Below, piece by piece: positions 35,641 through 47,322 of a stretch of DNA of 64,000 nucleotides. The stretch is taken from positions 1 to 64,000 of the forward strand of contig JABANN010000031.1 in the NCBI GenBank assembly GCA_013115125.1. The letters run 5' to 3'. Both the position numbers and the translations under genes were made by a program. Source of the DNA: Perkinsus olseni. Taxonomy: Eukaryota > Perkinsozoa > Perkinsida. Position 1 is the stretch's first letter. The number at the start of each line of letters is the position of its first letter. The notes under the pieces were generated by a model, which saw nothing but the letters and a program-made list of their open reading frames with translations, was not told where the DNA came from and searched no databases.

Positions 35641-36789
35641 AGAGTAGAGCTACTGGATAGCGGTCCTGTCACAAGCACGCGTAACGGCAACATGGCCAAT
35701 TCGAAGATGCCGGGGTAAGGATGAGAGCCCATTGCAATATAGGAAACCTCCAGTAGTGGAATGACATTGTAATATCGGGAGGGAAAATTTTCTGAATTTG
35801 CGAGGAGGCTGCAAAGGCGTCGCTATACCATATTACGCTGTCAGTATACTTGTGTTGTGGAAATTTCGGGTTCTATCCAGAAGTTAGACCCAGTTAGGTG
35901 AAATACTTAACCTATGCTCACAAGCGTGCCAAGCTTATAAGTATACGAACCACTAAGTAACGGCTATGATACATAACGAAGGCCACAGTCATGCACTTTT
36001 GTCTTACAGCATCCGCCATCTATAGACAGGTGAACTCTAACCCCGTAAGGCACTCTTCATAGCCCAAAGTATGTACATGCAAAATATCATTGCCAAACTC
36101 TAAAAGCTGAACGCATGAGCCCCGTTGAAAGTTTGCCTGTCTTTAGATGGCGGGTACTGTACAAAAAAGAACAATATGACGACGCAGAATGATTCCTACT
36201 CTCTCCTTGACCAGTCTTTACTACCTTAAAGGGAATCCAGCAACGGTACCACACTTTCCCCGACTCGCACGGACTGCTTTCCTTCGAGCATCGCCCCCAC
36301 TCCCGTCAGCAGCGCAGTCTATTACACCAGGTAGCGACGCGACCTGAGCCGACAAGATGCCTAACCAAGAGTCGAGAGTCGAGCGGCCTCCTAGGAGCCC
36401 GATCGATACCAAATCATCCTCAACTCTCGGAGGTTGACTACGATTGCTCTCCGTCATTGATGACGTGCTGCGACCAATATATTGCTAGCAGGAACTGGAG
36501 CCCCAAACCAGATTCGTCCAGCACGAATGAAAACCCAGCGGTCCGATCGGAGTCCTACGCTTCTCCTCCGCGGCATCCGCTTCCGACTGCCATCCTTCTT
36601 GGCCCCCATCTCCTCACCATCCACCATTTCCTCGCCAAATCTGAAAGCACCGCGATATTCTACGACAATGCGCTTGCGATGCAAACGATGCCTTACCCTT
36701 GTTGTGGAGACCTCTTCGCTGACCGGGCCGCGCTGCTCTTCAGTTGAGCAGCGACCGTACCTGATCGGTGGTCGCTAGTCGGAGTAGCT
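35641..36789. other. Mostly unassigned; weak minus-strand frames
   Basis: 35641-36220 shows no coding signal and is AT-richer. Two minus-strand frames follow, 36684-36454 and an ATG-started one at 36457-36221 (79 codons incl. stop, MTESNRSQPPRVEDD). They might be terminal exons of the FCP1-like gene upstream or a small separate gene. I found no domain and could not connect them by splice phase. Confidence 0.3.
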
Positions 36790-38870
36790 CTACTGCCATC
36801 TAGTCACATCCCATTGAAAGCCTGTGAACCCGAAGAACAGACTGAGCCAAACCTTACTGGGTGTCGGTGGCTCAGAGTCGTCAGTGGAGCAAGCATCAGA
36901 GGACCGGCAACTTGGGGCATACCCATGTGCTCGACAGAGTTCATCGCGAACGCCCCAGATGCGTTCCGGTGCTTCCTGAGAGACACACAATACCGCATCC
37001 CATCCACAGACACAGTACGGCCGCCGGGAGCGTGCCGGATGCCACACCTCAAACGCCCATGCTGCTGAGAATTCGCACGAATTCAATCACGCCCGATACA
37101 GAGCGATCAAGTACCACGCGATTGCCAGCTGCTATTAGCCAGCCGCAGTAGGGCTACGCTTCCCCTCACGACACCCTACTCCCCACCATTACTACCCATT
37201 CCAAGAAATCATCGTTGTCTCGGGGAAGTGACAGAAGCTGTGCTCTCCCTCCTTCAGGAGCAGCGGCTGCTGCGGCCAGCAAGGGCTGATAATTGAGCTC
37301 AGCAAAATCGTACCTGCGTCACGAGGCGTACTACAAAACATGATGACCGATGTGTGCAATTGCAACAACTAAGAGTAACAACATTCTTCCAATCCCACTG
37401 CGTTTAGTTGTTACCCGACGGTACGGAACAAATGTGACGTGAATAAACGTGAATTCCGTGATGTTTTTCGGCAGTGGTAATAGGCCCGGAAACGACGAGT
37501 TAATAACGCTAAGCTAGCAGATGAGATCGGACAGCCACATGCGCGTTTCACGGCGTAGAGACGCGAAGCCTGATATTACGTAGCGGCTGCCACAATGTTT
37601 CCCGCCTCTCTAACCTCCTCCGGCCAGACCTCGGGGCTATCATCCAGAACCACGAACCATCTACGCAGTTTGCTGCTGCGGACTAGCCCGGATGCAGCGC
37701 CCGTAATAGAGAGTCTACCATCGCTCAGGGCTGCTGAGTCCTCGGCCGAAGCGTCTATGATCTGACCATGAACACCGTTCCAGCGTCAGCCTTCGCGACG
37801 TACTACTACAAAATCAGGGTCCTTCTCCACCGCCGTCATATTCGGTGGCTCGTCATCTCGTGACACCATCCGACCCTGAGCAGCACCCCTTGACGACTGA
37901 CCTCTCGCCCTTATCGACCAACCTTGATAAGCTCCCCAGAAGGGTCAAGCATTTGCGTGATGACCTCCATGTATCGCCTAGCTCCTTTAGTATATATCGA
38001 CACTACTACCTCGCTGTCGGTATTTGATACCTGAAAAAACGGAAATCATGAGAAACCGCATATATCAAACGCTGTAGTACCAGCTCCCTCAGGAACGCCC
38101 GAGCATGCGGACGAATCTTGGTCAGCACTTTTACGTCGCTAATTACGCAAAGATACAACTCCGGCAAGTCGAATCTGAGGCGAATGAAGCACATAGCCAG
38201 ATGACTGTGGAGGAGGGGCTGCACTACTCATCTCTGTAGACCTCTTGTAAAATGGGAGCCACATTCTCGGACTCCGACGGGCCTGCCTTCCTGATCTCAA
38301 AGCTGTTCACCAGAGTACGATCAAGATCCAGAATCACGTCGAGTCGGTGTCGCTGAGAGGTATTAGGCCGCCACATGCCTGCGCAGCCGAGAGCAGTCGA
38401 CTTGACGGCGGTCGGGAAGCGATAAGTACCTCTGCCGGTCACACTCGGGCAGCCTGTGGACGCCTCTGAGTCTGAAGTGACGTCCGTTGAAGCTGTCCTC
38501 CGTGACTCTGAGCGAGGCCTTCCTCGGTAGCCTGAAACGAAACTTTCGAATACCAGTGAGTGAGCAACATCGTAGGAGTTTCGGGATCAACTCGTAACCT
38601 ATTCTGAATCTTGCAATGTCAACCTCCAAGATACCCGCCACCACTACTACCTGCAAAACTGAACTCCGTTGAATCTTTCCGTTCATCATCGCTTTCCGCG
38701 TCCATTGAATGGCGCCCCTTGAGGCGCGAAGCGTTATAAACTCGCGTTATCGCCTGTGGGACCTTGAGCTCGTCGTGAGCGCAATCGACAAACGACGAGC
38801 CGAGTCCCTCCAACGACGATGGCTCTGTTGAGACCATTGCCCGGTCTCGAGACATGGCTTGCACTTTCAT
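36790..38870 (-). CDS. FCP1-like RNA polymerase II CTD phosphatase
   Basis: HAD-superfamily Ser/Thr phosphatase of the FCP1/SCP type, removing phosphate from the Pol II C-terminal repeat in the nucleus. Exons 1-7: 38870-38651, 38531-38228, 38174-38081, 38030-37923, 37875-37804, 37761-37580, 37313-37196; all phases agree. The catalytic motif is VILDLDRTLVNS (nucleophile is the first Asp of DLDRT). TKIRPHARAFLREL, VVVSIYTKGARRYMEVI, GRMVSRDDEP and RRWFVVLDDSPEVW match the FCP1 homology domain in order. A 42-nt intron (37803-37762) removes an in-frame TGA. Downstream sequence to about 36790 probably encodes the C-terminal (perhaps BRCT-like) part, but I could not fix those exons. The N-terminus is Ser/Arg-rich. 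Confidence 0.85.
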
Positions 38871-39056
38871 TCGAATCGCCAATAATAAGCTTCGATGGTA
38901 TGTAACAATAGGCTGACTCGAGGACCGTTGAGGAAACGCAAGACTGAGCAAGATTTCAAGTTAAGCATTCACGACCGCACCTGATTAAACTATTTTTATC
39001 CACAAATGTCTAATATACAGAGTATTAAATCACTCAGTGTTTATTTTATTTAAGCC

Positions 39057-39827
39057 ATGGCGCCTTCCATTAAGACTAGTCAGCCCGTTGCGGAGTCGTT
39101 TTCTGGGCACGAAGAGATTGACAAGACAATAGAGCAGCTAGATGAGATACTCGACTCGACCAACGAGAAGGTCACTGGACCGGCGTATGGCGGCCCGACC
39201 CAACTGCTGCCGACTCTCTTTTTGGGTAGGAGATTCTACGCACCCATCAATTTTCTCGAGTCATCGTCGTGAACCTATTGTTACATTGCGTGAAACGGTC
39301 GATCGATTTGGTATCCATATAGAATAACGTGCAGATCAATCGACATTTAGGTAACGAAATGCAAGCTCGGAATACTGCTCGACTGCGAGCTTTGGGCATA
39401 ACCCACATCGTCAACGTGGCCAGTGGTTACATCACCACCAGCCAGGAGTACTACGGCCGCAGCTTCAACTACCTGGGCATCCCCTGTGAGGACACAGAAG
39501 AGTTCGATATCATAACAGCATTCGAAAAGTGCAAAGAGCATTACTACGACGCTAAGAATAAAGGCGGCGCGGCACTTGTACACTGCATCATGGGAATCAA
39601 CAGGAGCGGGTAAGCCACCGGCCGTCACTCCCTCTAGCCCATCTGAAATTTCCTGCAGGTTCTGCGCTGTTGCACTGGTAGCGTTGGAGATGGACGTTGA
39701 CATTTTGCAAGCTGCGGCGTATGTTCATGAGCGTCGAGCGAATCTTTTGTCTAACCATGGCTTTCGTAGACAGCTTGTGCTATGGGCAGCAAAAGAAGGA
39801 AAGCTGCCTCAATGGTGCGTTGTGTAG
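39057..39827 (+). CDS. Dual-specificity protein phosphatase, 3 exons
   Basis: Exons 39057-39225, 39351-39609 and 39659-39827 give 198 residues. The N-terminus is a short helical leader. LFLGNEMQARNTARLRALGITHIVNVAS is the hallmark DSP core start (fragment here split by intron 1), and VHCIMGINRSG is the P-loop HCxxGxxR with its catalytic Cys near residue 139. The Asp in the preceding CEDTEEFD loop is a likely general acid. It resembles small atypical DUSPs acting on pTyr/pSer/pThr; the substrate is unknown. The ATG directly follows TTTATTTTATTTAAG, a good acceptor for cis- or spliced-leader trans-splicing. Confidence 0.92.
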
Positions 39828-40384
39828 AAAATTTGTAATTTATATAACTTGTAATTTGCAATTGTATGTATCTTGGTGTTCGTGTGAATATTTTCTAATT
39901 TTAACTTCAAACTTCTCTGGTAACTTGCTATCGCTCGGGTGCTGCGTTCAAAGTACACCATTTCCCGTGCAAGTTCGACGAGTTAACTGGCAAGAATGAC
40001 AATGTCACGAGCAAGTCTGATGTGATGTCACGAGCATGTACGGTGACTCACCGTCGGTGAGTACTCTTTCCCTCCCGCTTTTAGACAGTAAATGAGTGTG
40101 GTTGCTCGAGCCGAATGAGCTAATCTGTTTGAGTCGGGCCTCTCATCGACGCGCTGTCAAACTTGGATGTGCACTTGTCAATGTTGCCCGTGTATTGTCA
40201 AACTTGGCTGCGAAATTTTCGCCATTGTCAAGCTTGGACTCAAAATTGTGCATTCTTGCCTGCTCATTTATTAAACATGCACGGAAAATGGTCTACAGTA
40301 ACCGCCCTCTTCCGAGCGTCCACGTCCCTAACGCATGGACGGACTGGCTCCTGAACGCGACTACTACTCGATACAAGAAAGTAA
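39828..40384. repeat. Convergent intergenic region with repeated TGTCAAACTTGG
   Basis: Between two convergent genes, the 12-mer TGTCAAACTTGG occurs near 40155 and 40195 and as TGTCAAGCTTGG near 40225, giving three spaced direct copies. The first 150 nt are AT-rich 3' UTR-like sequence. No gene is seen. Confidence 0.5.
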
Positions 40385-41938
40385 TCAAGTTCCACTCCAG
40401 AACGCCGCAGAGGCTTTCCTCACGGCCATGGACAGCTTGATCGTCTCTTCCGACATACGCTTCAGATCTCCGTATGTCAGCGACGTCATAATCTCAGCAA
40501 GCTCATCGACTGCGTTCCAGAACATCCACGGTGACTTTTCTAGGGAGAATCTCTCAGGAATGGTGGTGATGTCGCTGAGAAGCATAGCCTCGGCTACAGT
40601 GATATCCTCAAGGAACGGGGAGGTGGCATTGAATGGCCTTCTAGCAATCCTCTCGGCGTAGGCCTGCTCTATAGTCCCGTACGGAACGCTGCGTTGTCTA
40701 GCCGTGGCAAAGGCCGGCCCAGAAATCAACATTGGTATTCCCAAGTGAAGTGTCTCCGCAAAAGTGTACATGGTGACGTCATTGAGGGCGAGTACAACCG
40801 CAGCGTACTGTGTCCAGCTCTCGAAGGTGGACTCTTCGGGCGTCAACTCATTGCCGTAGACGAGACGAACGCCCGTATCAAGGAGGATGGCCTCTAAGAC
40901 GTTCAAGAAGATCTGCCCAGACGGTCTCGCCCAGAATCGACCGCGATGAAGGAGCACCGTCTTCGCACGCCCACCAGGTGGCGACCACACAACGCCCTCA
41001 GGGAGGTACCAAGCAGCCCGATGCACGACAGGAATCGGTACAGCACCGAGGAGGTCCGTCTGCCAGGCGTACTGCACCGCTGTGAGGTCGTAGTCAGTGA
41101 TTAGTCTACCATCGATGACCAGTTGTCGTCCAAACGCCAGTATAGCCAGTCGTAACGGCTTTGCCGAAGGGACCGTTCCCCAAAGCAGAGCAGCACAGGT
41201 GTGGACGTGCAAGGTCGCATTCGGCGGATGCAGTATACTGAGGATGTAGCACAGAGGAAGCGGACCGGTACATATCCAAAAGTCGCTTCCCGGGTCTTCA
41301 AATACACTATAAGCTTTCTCAAGTACTCCCTCGAGAGACCACTCACGCTCATGCAGAGTTTCCGGTTCGAACATCTCCATGAGTATCTCGCCGACCCAGT
41401 CATGGTCGGGCGCGGTCGGCATCATCATCCTCTTGAACTCGCAAGCATGGTTCTGATCCTTATGCAGACACGGGTGTCCCAAATACCGCATTTTGACCCC
41501 GGGAAAACACTTTTGGTAAGCACTGCCCACTTCTAGCGAGGACGCTACATGCAAGCCCATGACGGCAACAGCGGTCTGTGGTCGTACTCGAGGAGACCCC
41601 CTCCCGTAAGATTGTCTTGTTTTCAGCAGCCTTAGATCACGCGGCATCGGTCCTGACGGCCAGGAGAAATCCAGCGGCCGCTCCGGGCCACCATAAAACT
41701 CGTTCGGAAAGTGTTCGGCCATTCTGAGACACCCGATGGCGTTCGGAGGGTGCGCGTAAGCAGTGTAATTGAGCAGCCCCGCGAACCACTCCTGAGCATC
41801 CGAGAGTGGCGGGTCGTTTGGTCCGAAAATCTTAATGTCACAGCTGATGTATCTGCGGAATCTTTGAAGTGCGCTATCCGCGTCGACAACAGTCGCGATC
41901 AGCTGGAGGAGGATCAGTATGTTCGTCATACTGAGCAT
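40385..41938 (-). CDS. Secreted GT-B-like glycosyltransferase candidate
   Basis: Single exon of 517 residues from ATG 41938. The N-terminus MLSMTNILILLQLIATVVDA is a signal peptide or anchor. The C-terminal half has a GT-B-like nucleotide-sugar region: VYGNELTPEE, VVLALNDVTMYTFAETLHLG and GIPMLISGPAF, the last resembling the acidic E-xx-xx-G-x-P motif of GT-B donors. The pattern WSPPGGRAKTVLLHRGRFW precedes it, as in the second Rossmann domain. It lies next to a GT61-like gene on the same strand, which fits a secretory-pathway glycan role. The family assignment is an inference; donor and acceptor are unknown. Confidence 0.65.
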   Translation of the reverse strand: MLSMTNILILLQLIATVVDADSALQRFRRYISCDIKIFGPNDPPLSDAQEWFAGLLNYTAYAHPPNAIGCLRMAEHFPNEFYGGPERPLDFSWPSGPMPRDLRLLKTRQSYGRGSPRVRPQTAVAVMGLHVASSLEVGSAYQKCFPGVKMRYLGHPCLHKDQNHACEFKRMMMPTAPDHDWVGEILMEMFEPETLHEREWSLEGVLEKAYSVFEDPGSDFWICTGPLPLCYILSILHPPNATLHVHTCAALLWGTVPSAKPLRLAILAFGRQLVIDGRLITDYDLTAVQYAWQTDLLGAVPIPVVHRAAWYLPEGVVWSPPGGRAKTVLLHRGRFWARPSGQIFLNVLEAILLDTGVRLVYGNELTPEESTFESWTQYAAVVLALNDVTMYTFAETLHLGIPMLISGPAFATARQRSVPYGTIEQAYAERIARRPFNATSPFLEDITVAEAMLLSDITTIPERFSLEKSPWMFWNAVDELAEIMTSLTYGDLKRMSEETIKLSMAVRKASAAFWSGT

Positions 41939-42208
41939 TCGATAGAACAGTAGTGAGCCCTTCACGAAGGGCCATTCACTAGCCAAACACAACACAGACA
42001 GTGCTCTGGAATGAAAGCTAGAAAGGCTAAACGCGGCAGACCAAGTGTACAGGGGTGCTATTCCAGCAGTTTAGACGATGTTTACAATGGAGTACCCCGT
42101 GCTGTTGGCTCAGGATACTCCATCATCTACTCTAAGACACGACGTGTCCGACGCATTCACACAGCGACATCTAGTCACTGTAGTGGAACGACGACAAAAA
42201 ATTATACG

Positions 42209-44314
42209 TTAACGTCTAATATCGAAACAATCACAGGCCGAACTGGCCGAGGGCCATTGAGGAGGGCAATCTGGTGCATTGAGAGTCAGCAAAGCTTCAG
42301 TCGCTACATCAGCGTCGAGTTCATCTACCGGAACACCGAGCTGTGCAGCCTTGCTGGCCAAGAGTTCCTCGGCCACAGCTTCGACTTGACCCTGCTTTTC
42401 TCTATGACATGAAGCGTCGAATGCCTTATGATCCTTGTTGGCTACTTCCTCAAAGAGATCGTGATCAAGGCGGCACTTCACTGGTTTCTCCCGGTAGACG
42501 CAACCCTCGCCACGACGCCACATAGGGACCAGGCCAAAGTAGTCCGGCCATGTACACCAGTCGCACCACTGGTCATACTCCTCGTGGTCTCCGGCATTGA
42601 GTTGACCTTCAACCTCGAGACACAGCTCGGGGCGTTTCAAACAGTAGTCCACCATTGGCTGTGACGAAGGCCCGAATCCGTCCTCTACCGGTCGAGGAAG
42701 TAGCGAACCCTCGTGAACCTTCGCAACAGCCTTCTTTAATAGTGACAGAATGGGCTCTTTACGAAGGCGCCCAAATACATTCCACAACTTCCGTGGATAA
42801 TAGAAGACGTTTAGGTAAGCGGCACCTACAGCGAACTGAACGTCCTGATACCCAGCCAAAAATCGTTCAGGATCGCCCATACTGATGAACTCCCCTAAAT
42901 TGATAACCACCCCTCCCGGACGAAGGAGATGGGCCCTGGTCATGCCAGTGCCAACGCTACTGACATAGACGTCAGACTGAGAGAATAATCTCAATTGCTC
43001 TCGGAAAGAGTACTGGTCCCATCGCATGAACGAAATCGTACAGTTCAGAGACGCTGATGAGTTGATCGCGATTTCCTCGAGCATTCTTCGGTCCTCTTCG
43101 GTGAACCTCTTGTTGTCAACAATGACCCCTCGACAACCCTCCGACCCATCTGGTCGGTCAGAGAAATGTGGGCTGTCCAGTTTGTACTGAGTCAGCAGCC
43201 GACCGGAGAACATATACAGGGCGTTCTCGAAAGTGTACGAGCCAGGCAAGGTAGTGTCAGTCTTGAAACTTCGATGAGCCATCCGCCTCGACCCAACAAC
43301 GAACTTTTCGAATCGGTACACCGAGCTACGAAGCTCGTTAAGCCTGCTGTAGTGACCACCACCGAAGATTGGGAACAGTTCGTCAGCAAGGTAGCGCCGG
43401 CCTCCCCGGGGGTCTTCAAATCTAACAACTAGGTTGAATGGTAGATCGCCGTAACCGAAGCGGATTAGCGACACATAAATAGGATAGAGACCGTCGTAGA
43501 GCAGATGACCATGGTTATGAGGGTACAGTGAGAAGCCATAACCAGTGACACCAGCCATAACGGTGAGTGGCCGAGAAGACCACGAGTACCGCAGCCAGTC
43601 TTGGGCTTCCAGGGAGGTGGAAAAGTACAGCACTCTGGGCATGAACGTCTCCCCTTTGAAATAGTCGGAGCAATTCGACATAAGCCGGCGGATCCCGCCA
43701 ATATCGCCCTTCATGCCATCGACCGCAGAGGCTACCAGTTCGGCCTGGCCGACGTCATCAAGGCTTACAGGTTTCTGCTTGTACGACACGGACCTCACCC
43801 GACCAGTCAGCCTCGTCCTCGACGGCAAGAGGATGACGAATCGCTCTTCAGATGCAAAATAATACATATTCTCGACCAGACAGGTTCTGTTCAGTCGGTG
43901 AGCAGTGCACTGTATCCTGGACCACAAATCTTTCTCCTCAACCGGCACCTCAGGAAAAAGGAAGTCGACCGTAGCAGGTCGAGCGTTGCTACGATCGACA
44001 AGGGCATGACCCCAATCAGGCACCCGGAACAGCGGGGCTGATGGATCAGCAGTGACCTCCGCCTCTTGGGAAATTGGCTGGTGCGAGGACTGCAGGTGTA
44101 AGCGCAGTATATCTCTGTGAATACCGTGCGACAGACTCGGCTGGAGGGCCTCCAACACTGTGGTGGTAATCAGCGAGAAGAGGAACAACGCCGACAGCAG
44201 AAGATATTTCCGATCAGCCCCAGCCTTCTGGACCGGGCATTCCGGACATGGTCCTCGAGACTTCTCCATACAAAGAGGAAACGCTACAGCGACAGCAGAA
44301 GTAACCGAGGCCAT
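42209..44314 (-). CDS. GT61/DUF563-type glycosyltransferase, type II membrane
   Basis: Single exon of 701 residues from ATG 44314 (MASVTSAV). One transmembrane helix (YLLLSALFLFSLITTTVLEA, about residues 36-55) makes a type II Golgi/ER protein. The catalytic domain shows YGFSLYPHNHGHLLYDGLYP, where the family has N-xxH near the first motif, and RLFSQSDVYVSSVGTGMTRAHLLRPGGVVINLGEF, which is the DUF563/GT61 signature (the sequence spans that order; family form GAGLxNxLFLPPG). A Cys-rich C-terminal module (DQWCDWCTWPDYFG) follows. In other organisms the family transfers xylose or O-GlcNAc in the secretory pathway. The specificity here is unknown. Confidence 0.85.
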   Translation of the reverse strand: MASVTSAVAVAFPLCMEKSRGPCPECPVQKAGADRKYLLLSALFLFSLITTTVLEALQPSLSHGIHRDILRLHLQSSHQPISQEAEVTADPSAPLFRVPDWGHALVDRSNARPATVDFLFPEVPVEEKDLWSRIQCTAHRLNRTCLVENMYYFASEERFVILLPSRTRLTGRVRSVSYKQKPVSLDDVGQAELVASAVDGMKGDIGGIRRLMSNCSDYFKGETFMPRVLYFSTSLEAQDWLRYSWSSRPLTVMAGVTGYGFSLYPHNHGHLLYDGLYPIYVSLIRFGYGDLPFNLVVRFEDPRGGRRYLADELFPIFGGGHYSRLNELRSSVYRFEKFVVGSRRMAHRSFKTDTTLPGSYTFENALYMFSGRLLTQYKLDSPHFSDRPDGSEGCRGVIVDNKRFTEEDRRMLEEIAINSSASLNCTISFMRWDQYSFREQLRLFSQSDVYVSSVGTGMTRAHLLRPGGVVINLGEFISMGDPERFLAGYQDVQFAVGAAYLNVFYYPRKLWNVFGRLRKEPILSLLKKAVAKVHEGSLLPRPVEDGFGPSSQPMVDYCLKRPELCLEVEGQLNAGDHEEYDQWCDWCTWPDYFGLVPMWRRGEGCVYREKPVKCRLDHDLFEEVANKDHKAFDASCHREKQGQVEAVAEELLASKAAQLGVPVDELDADVATEALLTLNAPDCPPQWPSASSACDCFDIRR

Positions 44315-44502
44315 TGGGGAATGAATACTCGAACACAACAACGCCGCTGGAACGTGAACAACCGGAGCATGGTGCAAAAGCACGATAAATTTAGCGATGA
44401 GAAATAACAGTAGGATCGATCCTGACGAACGGAGTAAATCACGAGTCGAGCGATTGACATCTCAGGGGCGGATATAGTCGGCAGACAGCTGGGCAAGAGG
44501 CC

Positions 44503-46376
44503 TCAATCGCTCTCCTTCTCTCCTTCGCCAGGCAAAACCTCGAATACTTCGTCACTGCTGCTGCTCGTCGTACTGCCGGACTCCTGTCCACCGACCTCGG
44601 AGGCTCGAACCAGACTCAGAGACGATTCGCCGATCTTCCGCCGCACAGCCTGACCCGGCTGCTTACTCCAGTGCCGCGATCGATCGTAATGGACCTGCCG
44701 CTAAGTGAACAGCGACCTCCGGGAGACCCAGATTTCAGACCACGACGCTGCATCTCGAGAGCTCCAGTCAAAAACCGGCAGTCCATAACATTCTCACCTT
44801 CATAGCCAGGTCCCTGAGGAGCCTACGACGAAAATACGACTTAGTCTGCGTAAGGCTATAGGCCCTCTTTAGCGCATCACAGTCACCTAAGTAGAAGACC
44901 CAACCGTCTCGAACAGAGACGGAGGGCGATCAGGGCCCACCTAGCGAGGAGGCTCCTTGACCTATAGAGATCTGATTCACGCGTGCTACCTTCCGCAACG
45001 CTTCGATGTACCTGTCGAGACGCCTTGGTCCCCTTCGAGGCAGGATCAGCATCTGACTCACTTCTTGGTCCTGTCGATAGTGCCTAGGAACTGAGGCAGC
45101 CTAATGGCATGTCTGCGGGCACAGAAGCGGACCCTGTGGAGGTCCTTCCGGGACAACAGCCCACAGTAGAGCAGCACGAAGTCTATCGACTCCAAGTGCC
45201 TCAGGATGTCCACTGCACCGAGGAAGTACCTGCGATACCGCTTACGATTCAGGCGAGGAGTGGTATCGCGGCAATACACAGAATAGCGTCATACCAAGCA
45301 TCCCCCACTCACGCTTGGTCCAAGGTACATGCTCCGACAGGCACGCCAGTGTCACGGATGCCCCTCTTCACTCGACCTGACCACCATCATGACCAACACC
45401 ACCGCTAGCACTACCCCTACTGCACAGCTTGAAGCGCCTGACCGGGTCCTGAACGTAGCGCTCCAACAGTTCGAACAGCTGGACGAAACTCCGGTTCTGG
45501 CCCTGTACCGTGGCCCAATACCGTAGCGCCGGCGACCAGAGGAATACTAAAGCGAAACTGACAGACCCCCGACGCACTGGCGGGTGCGTACACTCAGCGC
45601 TGTTAGGCCTCTTCTCCGACTGCACGAGGGCGTTGAGAGTAGCCAGTCCTTCCTCAGTAGCGAAGTGGTTTGCAAGCTTGATACGCCGGCCCTTATCGCC
45701 AGCCAGACAGCGATCTGCTCTCCATGGCTGAACGCGTGACGTCAGCATTGCAGGCGCTGCTGCTGCTGCTGGTAGCTACTTGAAGGTCATTATTGAGCAT
45801 CCTGAGCAGATGGGTCCCTATCTCGTGAGCACAGAGTCCCGGTATCATCCCCGCTGGCACTGGTGTATCTGGCAACGATAGGCCTGAAGAATAGTAGTGA
45901 CGAGGCTACTCACCAGTGAGGTGCAACACATGCTTGTCGGGCGGTGTCTTCACGACATTGGCGATGCTGAGCAGCTTACTGGAGGTCTTAATGGTGACCA
46001 CTCCTAGCAGGCCCAACCCTGCCAGATACCTGACCACAGCGAAATCGTGTCCGCAGCCAGTCCACGTCCCTACTCTTCCATTTGACTCCGTAGCTCCGTG
46101 CCTTCCACTTTCTCACTCCCGAAGGCAGTTTCCAGATATGCGTCACTAGAGCCGAATTGCTCCAGTACCCGATCCAGAATGCCTGCGTTGAAGCCGTCGC
46201 AGCAGCCGGCGATGCCCAAGGGCCCTACGCTGGGCTTCTTCGAGAAGGGAGCAATCCACAGTACTGTGCCGCTCGAACACGTCGTCTGGATCTCCGTCGT
46301 ATTCAAATACCGGATTCTTGCTGCAACGCGACTCGAAGAACTCCGCCATAGTGTCGTTCAGATTGCGAGGCTTCAT
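44503..46376 (-). CDS. MATCAP-like (DUF1704) tubulin tyrosine carboxypeptidase, 10 exons
   Basis: Zinc carboxypeptidase family that removes the C-terminal Tyr of alpha-tubulin in animals. Exons: 46376-46229, 46182-46074, 46029-45914, 45883-45780, 45727-45421, 45376-45313, 45229-45062, 45011-44941, 44886-44798, 44694-44503; phases close to 455 residues. Family landmarks in order: NPVFEYDGD, ILDRVLEQFGSS, YLAGLGLLGVVTI, the zinc motif HEIGTHLLR (HExxTHxxR), ATEEGLATLNALV, FVQLFELLERYV, SRVKRGIRDTG, ILRHLESIDFVLLYCG and RLPQFL. A Ser/Glu-rich tail of about 60 residues follows the domain. The 5' end may have another exon. The active-site residues are intact, so activity is likely. Confidence 0.9.
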
Positions 46377-47243
46377 TCGCAGTATCTACAGGACAGAGCT
46401 CGCCTCAAGTAGTCTGAGTATGATAATTTTCGGACTACCACGCTCGGACGAGAACGGAAGACTCTCCGCCTGGGTTTGTCCGCGCCATTAGTCAGCAAAC
46501 TGGAGGCCAGACCATCACGAGCTGCTGTTCGCTCTTTGCTTCTGGCGCGAGTGTGAGACCCCGGGAAGCAAGAGACCGTGCACGACAAGGAGCGACGCCT
46601 GCGACGAACCAGGGATATCAAGTTCTGCGCAGACCCAGCGTCAGAGAGCGCAAGATCCGAAGGCGGAAGCGTTCTGGCCGTGGAAGGTACTACCTAGCGG
46701 CCTTAGCGAAGGGCCGGTCTCCTGGTATGCCTCGTCGGGAGGTGACATCCGTGACATTGGACATGACAAACACATAGGCTGAACCACAATAATAACGATA
46801 AGACCGCCCTGTAAGCGCGCAATGCTATGTGATCTTAGCAGACCCACGCAGCGCAGCCGCTGCATACTGGGAGACTTGGCCCGTCAGCCGTCTCTGCTTG
46901 CAACGGAAACAACAGGTTCGAAAGTCCCCTGGACTGAGGGGACAGCAGAGGGATGTCATAGTGAGCTCGATGAAGTACACCCGAAAGGCTTCACTCAGCG
47001 GCCCGGCAGGCACATGCGCGTCACGCTGCGTTGACACGAGGATTTTACGGGCGAGCGAGATAATCAATCCTGTAGGGTGTCTCGCTGAAGCTCACAGTGT
47101 GATGGTTGTGACTCACAACTTGTGAGCATGCCCTCCGAGCTTGCAGATGAAACTCGCTGTAGAGAGATTCGGAAGCGACGGGATGCCAGAAACCGTTGAG
47201 ATACTGTACGTTACACCCCGTTCGTGCAGCACCTTTACTAACC

Positions 47244-47316
47244 AGCAGCTTGGCGCAGTGGATAGCGTGTTGGGCTCATAACCCAAAGGTCCCTTGATCG
47301 AAACAAGGAGCTGCTA
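47244..47316 (+). tRNA. Initiator tRNA-Met (CAT)
   Basis: 73-nt cloverleaf without intron. The acceptor stem 47244-47250 pairs with 47309-47315 (AGCAGCT/AGCTGCT), discriminator A 47316. The anticodon stem is TTGGG/CCCAA, loop CTCATAA, anticodon CAT at 47277-47279. Eukaryotic initiator hallmarks are all present: A1:T72 pair, three G:C pairs at the base of the anticodon stem, and A at T-loop positions 54 and 60 (loop ATCGAAA). It sits between two protein genes on the opposite strand. Confidence 0.97.
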
Positions 47317-47322
47317 TTTTTT
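47317..47322 (+). terminator. RNA polymerase III T6 terminator
   Basis: Six T residues directly follow the discriminator base of the initiator tRNA, as expected for Pol III termination. Confidence 0.9.

Noticed and set aside
37786-37788. In-frame TGA in the FCP1-like gene as a possible selenocysteine codon
   Set aside because: A 42-nt GT-AG intron with strong sites (37803-37762) removes it and keeps the phase.
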